NCBI GenBank assembly: GCA_016859345.1 | Contig: CM029134.1 | Span: 27,964,060-28,028,059, forward strand | DNA: 64,000 nucleotides | From: Istiophorus platypterus | Taxonomy: Eukaryota > Chordata > Actinopteri > Istiophoriformes > Istiophoridae | Reading direction: 5' to 3' | Part shown: one piece after another, positions 56,641-64,000 of the stretch | Layout of the letters: the number at the start of each line of letters is the position of its first letter | How positions within the stretch are numbered: the stretch's first letter is position 1 | Made by a program: the position numbers and the translations under genes | Notes under the pieces: model-generated | What the model saw: the letters and a program-made list of their open reading frames with translations, nothing else | Databases searched by the model: none | What the model was told of the DNA's origin: nothing

Positions 56641-57084
56641 GACAACAACATGTAACATTTCATCACACAACATTTTACAGATCTAAACCAAATATGTACA
56701 ATATGTATGCTCATGTGCAATAAAAGTAAACGGAGTAAATTTATATAACACTTTTCTCATCTTATCAACCACTCAAAGCATTTTCAATATTAATATAATT
56801 TTCACTTTTAACCCGTCACTGACAACTACTTTGTTTAGTTTGCACTGTCATAACTGTGTCTGTAGTTGCACTGCACAAGTAATTTTATTTAATTTAATCC
56901 CCTTTTTTTAAACTTTTTATACATAGTATTTAAGTCAGACTAAACACAGTGTTTCTTTTGTATTGAACATCCTGATGGCACAAGAATTTTCTATGGGATT
57001 ATAAAGTTCTGATATCTGTATTCTAGAAGTTCTCAATCAGATGGAGATGAACTCACTGAACTCTGTCTTTGGTTAAGGGAATGG

Positions 57085-57360
57085 AACTGACTGTAAATTT
57101 TTGTTTGGTGTTCTGTGTGGAAAGTGACACACAGAGCACTCTTTGTGCTGCCCGAAAAGCTGAGACCCTTAGTATTGCAGAGTCTTCATGATGAAATGGG
57201 TCACATGAGTGTGGCTCGAGCCTTAGACACTTTCTATGGTTCTACTGGCCCAAAATGTCTGCTGAGGTGGAAGATTAATTGAAAACCTGCAAACGACACA
57301 GAGTTTTGCCAGAGGACTATGCACCACATGTGAACATCACATGAGAGGGTCTCTTAGGAG
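57085..57360 (+). mobile_element. Ty3/gypsy integrase scrap
   Basis: Shifted frames read ALFVLPEKLRPLVLQSLHDE and MGHMSVARALDTF near 57140-57230, then a decayed ...FYWPKMSAEVEDYLKTCKR.. stretch. This is the HHCC zinc-binding end of a Ty3/gypsy-type integrase (LHDEMGHMGVERT...RFYWP.M). Frameshifts break it, and no gag, protease or LTR is visible nearby. Confidence 0.75.
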
Positions 57361-58014
57361 GCCAAAAGTGTTCAGAGACTGGCAAACCCCTCTGGCCAAC
57401 TCTGAAGAGAATATATGAGAGATATTGATTTTTGTCGGAGGGATGACTTATATTTGACAGCTTCTTGAGCTATGTGTTACCAGTGTGTCACATAAGAGAA
57501 ACTGGATATGTTACTAACTCCCACAATAATCAGTATATTGTATTATTGTGTTTTACTAACAGCCCAGTAGTTAACTTTGACTTATAGACACATACCCTGT
57601 AAAATAACTCCTACCTAGGAGCCCCCCTCCTGTTTTGTTCATTGCATTTTTTTTCCTGTTGGCTACAAGCAATGTCAAAGTCATTTCATCATGCATTTGA
57701 ATACCAATATAATCCAACAATAGACTGAAGCACTAAAGCATTGTACTTGTTTTACTTCTAAGATATTAAAGTGCCCTTCTTAGTGCTTTTATATATGTTT
57801 TTATATTTATTTTAATTTATTCCCTGACAAAATAAGGCTAAAATTGTCATACATGCCATAAGAATATATCTAAGCAACATTAATTCAATAGAAAACAAAA
57901 ATACAATTATAGTTAGATCTACTTTTGGTCCTAAAGTTGGGACAATGGAATTATAAACATACTAACAGATGCATTCACACAGTCAGCTATTTTTTTCCAG
58001 CTGTCCTTCCAACA
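57361..58014. other. Intergenic, nothing recognised
   Basis: AT-rich, no coding signal. Confidence 0.5.
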
Positions 58015-58620
58015 TTTTCAATTTAATTCAATTCAATTATATATATATATATATATATATAGTGCTATACCATAACAGAGGTAATCTCGGGGCACTTTTC
58101 ATATACAGCAGGTCTAGACAGTACTCTTTATAATTATTATTTATGAAAATAAAACATTGCCCTGTGAGAAAGCGCTTGGCAACAGCAGCAACAGAAAACC
58201 TTTTAATAGGTAGAACCGTTGAACAGGTCCCAGCTCATGATGGGGGAGTGGGGGAGTGGCCGTTTGTCTTGACTAGCTTGGTTGAAAGAGAAAGAGAGAG
58301 GGAGGGAGAGTGATAGTGGGAGAGTGATAGTGATAAAATAGTGATAGAAATAAGCATAATAATTGAGGGTGGGTGTTGAGCAGGACCATGGGGGCAGTAG
58401 GTGGTTTACAGTCGTGGATCCAGATTCTGCAGCATCACAGACAAAAAAGCCTACAGAAAGCAAGAGGAGGTGAGAGGAGAGAGAAAAGAAAGCACAAAAC
58501 TATGGGAGAGAAGAAGTAAAGTTTATAACAAGCATTGGTGCAATATGAATGTGTATGAATGAATAGAGAAGAAGAAGAGAGAGGAACTTGGGGCATCATG
58601 GGAAGTTGCAACTGTTTCTT
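58015..58620 (-). mobile_element. LINE (L2-like) 3' tail
   Basis: Reverse-oriented copy of the tail seen at 24947-25930. It starts with an attcaattcaattata(ta)n end at 58025-58061, followed by 'gtgctataccataacagagg', 'gcaggtctagac', a purine-rich tract (58285-58345) and 'ggcatcatgggaagtt' at about 58590. No coding part is left. Confidence 0.8.
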
Positions 58621-59426
58621 TTAACCTGATATGTGTTTTTAGCTTTATTGTATTTGTCTTATATTATATTTTGCTCTGGGTTTGTGAAATATATTGCTCT
58701 GCTGCCAGTAGACTTGTCCATTATTGTGGCTATTAATAGGATGTAAAAATTGCCCCTTTCATGTTAACTCACTATAGAGAGCCTGGGTTGACTTACTAAG
58801 TTAATAACCAGAGTCATGTGACTGCTTGGTGTTACTGTGATCTGCAGGTAGGAGGGGGGACAATATAATAAATTAACAATTAGATGAAAAAAATGTTCAA
58901 GTTATACTGAACCACAATCCTACTTGCTAGTACCTTGTTTTATGAACAATGAAAAATAAATAATGAAAATAAATAAAATTATGCCCATATACAGGTATAT
59001 GTACATTTTGTCAAGCTCAAAACACAAAAAATACAAATAAAATATGCCTCAGGTTTAATTCAGCAGCAATCTTGTTATTAACTTAATGGGTTCTCAACCA
59101 ATGAACTCAATTACCATTATCAACCTGCATGCACTCAGATATGTGTATTTTGGAATCTAAACGTTCAATAAGTGGATCCAACATAAGTGGAGACAGTATT
59201 ACAACACACTGCCCATTCCAACATGTGTGCAAACTTTATCAACTGAACACTTTCATAAACTATTTAAATCTTGCAAGTTTTCTTACTGTTTGCTGCCAAA
59301 GCACAAAGGCACACTAGTACAATGGATAAATGATAATACTCTCCTGTTTAGGAGGTGGTCAAAGTGGCAGAGATGAGTCAGGAGGATATTAGCCACATCT
59401 GAATCAACTTCTTCTGATTGCTACAG
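58621..59426. other. Intergenic, nothing recognised
   Basis: AT-rich, no coding signal or repeats recognised. Confidence 0.5.
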
Positions 59427-60678
59427 ATGGGTTTATAAGTATTTGGACAATGACACAACTTTTGTAATTTTGCCTGTATACGCAACCACAATGGATCTAA
59501 AATGAACGAAACAAGATGTGATTTAAATGTAGACTATCAGCCCCTAACTTCGGTTGATCAGTTGATCAGTTTCATGGCCAGGTGTTACTTGTTTCCTCAT
59601 TATTTCATTACAGATTAAGCAGATAAAAGATCTGGAGTGGATTCCAAGTTTTGACTTTGCATGTGGTAGCTGTTCATGGGAACCAATATTATGTGCCCCA
59701 AAGATGTGCAGATACAAATCTAGGAGGCCAAGGAATGCACTGGCCAGCTCAGCAACATCAAAAGGCCTAGAAGACCAATGAAGACAACTACAGTTGATGA
59801 TTTCAGAATTCTTTCCTCGGTGAAGAAAAACCCTGTACAACATCTGGCAAGATCAAGAGCACTTTCCAGAACAGAGACATATCACTGTTAAAGTCTGCAG
59901 AGATGTCCACAATCATGGATATAAATACAGAGGGTCTACCACAAGGTGCAAACCGCTGGTTACACTTAAGAACTGAAAGGTCATATTAGACTTTACCAGA
60001 ACAGGTTTAAAAAAAGCCTGCACAGTTATGGAAAAGGGTTCTTTGGAAAGATGATACAAAGATTAACTTGTACCAGAATGATGGTAAGAGAAGAGTATGG
60101 AGAAAGAAAGAAATCCAGAGCCACCAAACATGGTGGAGGCAGTGGGGTAGCATGGTTTAGGGTTTTATAGGGCTATACTATCTGCTCAGATTCAACCAAA
60201 TGCTGCAAAACTGATAGGACAGTGTATCACAGTATAGATGGATAATGACCAAAAACATACTACAAAAGCAACCTAAGAGCTTCTCAAGGCAAAGAAATGG
60301 AATATTTTTCAATGGGCAAATCATTCACCTGACCTCTACCCAACTGAGTGTGCTTTTCACTTACTGAAGACAAAACTGAGGGTAGGAAAGACCAAAAACA
60401 AGCAACAACTGAAGGCAGCTGGAGTAAAGGCCTGGCAAAGAATCTAAAGGGAGGAAATTCAGCATTTGATGATGTCCATTGGTTCCAGACCGCATTTTCA
60501 TCCAAGTATTAAAAATAATCCTAAAATTTAGAATTATGTTGGTTTTTTCAATTACCCCTGAGCTGATAGAAATGAGGGAATGTATGAAAATGACTGTAAT
60601 CCCTAAACGTTTAATGTAAAATCTTTGTGAAAAAAATCTTTTTTGTCAGTGGCCAAATACTTATGGACCTAATTGTAT
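59427..60678 (+). mobile_element. Tc1-like element with both ends, dead transposase
   Basis: The left end 'gggtttataagtatttggac' (then aatgacacaa) and the right end (gtggccaaatacttatggac, then ctaattgt) are inverted repeats. Inside, broken plus frames give DNDQKHTTKAT near 60245 (catalytic Asp block, NDPKHTAKAT) and FQWANHSPDLYPTECAFHLLK near 60310-60370 (SPDLNPIE block with Glu). Stops interrupt the frame. At about 1.25 kb it is the longest and most complete member of the family also seen at 2030, 35104 and 47361. Confidence 0.9.
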
Positions 60679-63600
60679 ATAACAGGACCTGGATTGTCAG
60701 CTCTCTTGCTCTCCTCGCAACAAGCAAGATTTTTGTTTGGTTGTGTTTTGGGATTCAATTTTTTTTTTTTCCACATTATCCCTTGCATAGATTACACTTT
60801 CTCACATTAATACGCTCACCTCACCACTGTTACTGCTTATCTACATATCCCACAGTAAATTTGTATGTAGTTTATCAAGTGAAAATTTGATAGTTTGACC
60901 CCTGATTATTTGTTGTGCTCTCCTGTGTTTTGTCTGGACTTTGAGTTGGTTCATGACAATAGGGAATATAAGTGTCAGGTTCAAATGATGTCAAAAAGGG
61001 CAGTAAAGTCAAAATCTGGAAGTTGGGTGGGTTATGGAAGTGGGTAAGTTGAGGGTGGCAGCCTTCAGTTCAAAATCTTCAATCCAGAAATCCTGGAATC
61101 CAAGATTCTCATCTGGGTTGGATTGCCATCAATTGAGTCAGCTCAAACCGAAAAGGCCTGACCAACTAGTCTACTCTTTCGTTGGACAATTTCAGGGAGC
61201 AGGGACAACCTAGTGAATGTCTGTAGGCATTCAGCAGTAAGTCCTCTCATCCCAGCATCATCTTGCTAGTGTATGTAGTCTTGCCTACTTGTGGTTCTGC
61301 ATGCCTTTATTCTGATTTGCTAAAGCACATTCATGTCGTTAACTCTTTGTGACCTGAGTTACATAAGTCCTACCCATGGAAACTCTACCTACAAGGATTA
61401 CCTTTGGGTTGAAATTATTCCGTCAAAGATATTCTATCCAAGGTTGAAAATTAATCTCATTGCTTAAATTGTGTCAATTGATTTAAACGTTTTAAAAAAT
61501 GTGTTGATAATGTTTTATATAATGTGTAAATAGTAGTATTCAAACAAGACTTAACAGTATTGTCATGATTTAACCAATAACAATTGGAAAATCTACATAG
61601 AAACTATGTTAGGGAAAGCCCTTGCAATAGGAACTTTGACAACAAAAGCCTATTGTCATTAAAACAGTTTATTGCAAACACACAGTTCAACAACCTACCT
61701 GCTTGAGTATTGTATCACAGCTGAACAGAGCACTGCTGTGAATAAATCTCTGATCACAGTGATTCTACTAAAATTAATCATAAATATTGATTTGTTTGGG
61801 CTCAAAAGTAAAAAACAGAAACTTCAAAATGTACAAAAACTTACCGTATTCATACCAATCTATTCAATAAGTAAAGCATAATGATTTGTTCAATTATTTG
61901 TTCAATTCATGAAGAGATAATGTTGACAATGTGTCTAATTGCAATTAATTTCTTGGCAATTAAATTCACATTGAATAAAAACGCTACCTACAAATGTGAC
62001 CAGCTCAGAGAAGGTTTGGTGAAGAGCATCTATCAGTCTGCAAAACACCACAGTGTCCCTAAAAGGATACTCACTATTAGGCCTCGTCCCTCTGGAGATT
62101 GTGGCACAAAAATCACGTGGAGAAGAGGATTCAGTTGTTACAAAGTTTCACAACTCCTCCCGGTCCACTGTCAGACATTCTCCCTTCCAAGGTTTTTACC
62201 AGTGGGTTTTTTTCTTCCACTTTGAATGTATTACATTACTTCCTTTGTTCAAACCAATGGTTATATTATTCACTTCTGACCACTATGAGACTTCCCTAAC
62301 CTTAACCCAAAACGAAAGACCAATTCAGATGGAATTTATTGATCCCAGTGGATCCCAGCTGGGATAATTAAAAGGAAAAGGGCTTGACAAGGAAATATTA
62401 GTATTGAAATTGATCAAAAAAATTAACCATGCATTTATATACACAGTACATAAATATATTTACCACACCATTCTGCAGCAACATTAAGTTGGCTCAATGA
62501 CTTTAAAGAAAAGCAAGAATACAACTAAACAAGAACAACAGCAAAAAAAAAAAAAAAACAGATAGAGAGTGAGATAAATCTGTCTTCGTTTTAGTTTTTT
62601 AATCCTCACATTAAGAGGATTGTGAATCAAATGTTAATGCCATCATGGGAGAAGATACACATGAAAATGCAGATGTTGCACACATGCAAAGACACGCACA
62701 TGCAGAATCTAAACCCATTTTACTCCCTAATCCTCCCCACGTCATGTGCAGGGTTTAGGGTTCAGAAATAACAGTGCAGGGTCTAATTGTTTTAATTTTA
62801 GAACAAAGGAGTCATATAAAATAAAAGCATTTATTTGTCATGCAATTGTGGCAGTCAATGAGGTAGAGAGCAGGGGCTTGGACTTAGGAGCTGGGCTTTG
62901 AGGGAAGAAACAATAGAGCGAAAGAACCCATCTGTTAATATAGTGCCAGATAAAAGGAGAGAGGGTGTATGGATGCAAAGGAAGAGGAGGAAGGTAAGAA
63001 TTAAAAAATTTTTGTGCTGTTTGAATTAAATATTTAACTTACTTCTACTACTTGTATAATATTGACTGCAATTTGTCTAATGGTCTAAATTTGTAGTGAT
63101 TTGGTATTTTTTTTTAACTTCCACTAGGGTCATCCAATGTATGTGTTTTAGTGGGAGGATGAGATGTAAAAGAGGTGTGCCAGATGGTGACAATATTGCA
63201 TGTCTTACAATATAATTTACAATATAATCAGAAATACTGTACAGCTGCATGCAGTGATGCAGGTGCTGGGCTACTGTATAGCTTTTTAGTCAAAAGCTAG
63301 AAAGGGAAAGTAAAAGTAAAGTAACCCAGATTTTATGAATACTGAGGTCATGAGTGTGCAACCTAGAAGATTTTGATCAAAGACCAAAAATAAAGCCTTT
63401 AAGATTTTTTTAAGTATTCAGTAGAAAATAAAGTTACATTGTGTGTAAATTTTATTTTCAATGACATGAACATCACTAGACGTATTTTGCAGCTTAACAT
63501 AAACACAACAAGATTGAAGCATGGTGGGGAAAATCTGAGTCTTTATTATAACATTTTCTTCAGGAGTTGGCAAAGAACAACACAGTTAAAGGAGAGTTGA

Positions 63601-63800
63601 TATTGGACTTACATTTATCAGGTGGCCAGCAAAATAATTCCTATTCTCCCAGGGGACCAAAAAAAAAAAGTGAACTCATGACCTACCTGCATTGTGCTTA
63701 CAGATCGCTGCTCCTATGTAGAGTATAAACAGTCTAGACCAAAGTGTTTGGACAGTTCCACATCTTTTGTTCTCCAGGCTCTGACCTTCAGCAAATTCAA
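60679..63800. other. Intergenic, nothing recognised
   Basis: AT-rich with a poly-A run near 62543. The longest frames (61881-62225 and 62053-62367) have no family motif, and their upstream and downstream context is not exon-like. Confidence 0.5.
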
Positions 63801-64000
63801 TTTCAAACGAGATAATCAAGGCTGAAAGTAGGCCTGTACATTACTAAAAGATATAGTTGCAGTATGCAGTATTGGAAAGAGGGGAGAGCAGCTACCTACA
63901 AAATCCAACATTCAAAACCAGTCAATGTTGCACTTTCAGCAAGAAAACACATTTGGTAAAGTTGTGCCATCTTAAACAATACTTTGTCTCCTTCTTAATT
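63801..64000 (+). mobile_element. Dispersed repeat cut by the right edge
   Basis: 63909-64000 is a second copy of 55139-55230 and runs off the window. Its left limit is unclear. Confidence 0.5.

Noticed and set aside
61881..62367. Overlapping frames of 104-114 codons
   Set aside because: No motif, several frames open at once, and no splice or promoter context.
1..64000. CRISPR array, phage, operon or toxin-antitoxin system
   Set aside because: Nothing of the kind is present; the split genes and fish transposons show a vertebrate chromosome, and all tandem repeats are microsatellites or short duplications.

Overview
The window looks like nuclear DNA of a teleost fish. It is AT-rich, its genes are split by GT-AG introns, and it is full of decayed fish-type transposons (Tc1-like, PIF/Harbinger, L2/CR1/L1-like LINEs, a tRNA-headed SINE, a Ty3/gypsy scrap). 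A spiny-rayed fish is my guess only. There are no prokaryotic operons, CRISPR arrays or plasmid features.

Layout, left to right. (1) 1018-1303, minus: first coding exon of an FGF4/FGF6-type fibroblast growth factor; the rest lies beyond the left edge. (2) 1304-14696: gene-poor DNA with a LINE relic split by a Harbinger scrap (6.7-8.6 kb) and one candidate transmembrane exon (11226-11413, minus). (3) 14697-16859, plus: rab33b, two exons, complete. (4) 21678-24449, minus: a six-exon, 217-residue four-pass membrane protein whose family I could not name. (5) 27435-41342, minus: setd7, eight exons, 370 residues, complete, with introns packed with transposons and a CpG-rich repeat-bearing insertion at 28.1-30.4 kb. 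(6) 43848-46606, plus: scoc, complete, with a possible alternative last exon at 49174-49204. (7) 46.6-64 kb: no further gene seen; Tc1 elements, LINE pieces, a gypsy integrase scrap, a tRNA-Ala-like pseudogene and microsatellites.

RAB33B, SETD7 and SCOC lie in the same neighbourhood of human 4q31, so this is conserved vertebrate synteny and not a functional operon. RAB33B (Golgi/autophagy GTPase) and SCOC (Golgi/autophagy coiled coil) act in related trafficking pathways. SETD7 is a lysine methyltransferase, and the FGF is a secreted signal.

The most unusual structure is a nearly perfect 147-bp inverted repeat (one mismatch as read by eye) on both sides of setd7 exon 1, with a second matching 26-bp inverted block further out. 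Other points worth checking are a second in-frame ending for scoc made by splicing across its stop codon, an atypical CxxC carboxy terminus on Rab33b, and the CpG-rich insertion with exact 183-bp and 65-bp repeat periods. All exon boundaries were read by eye from the sequence and from remembered family sequences; no alignment or transcript evidence was available.
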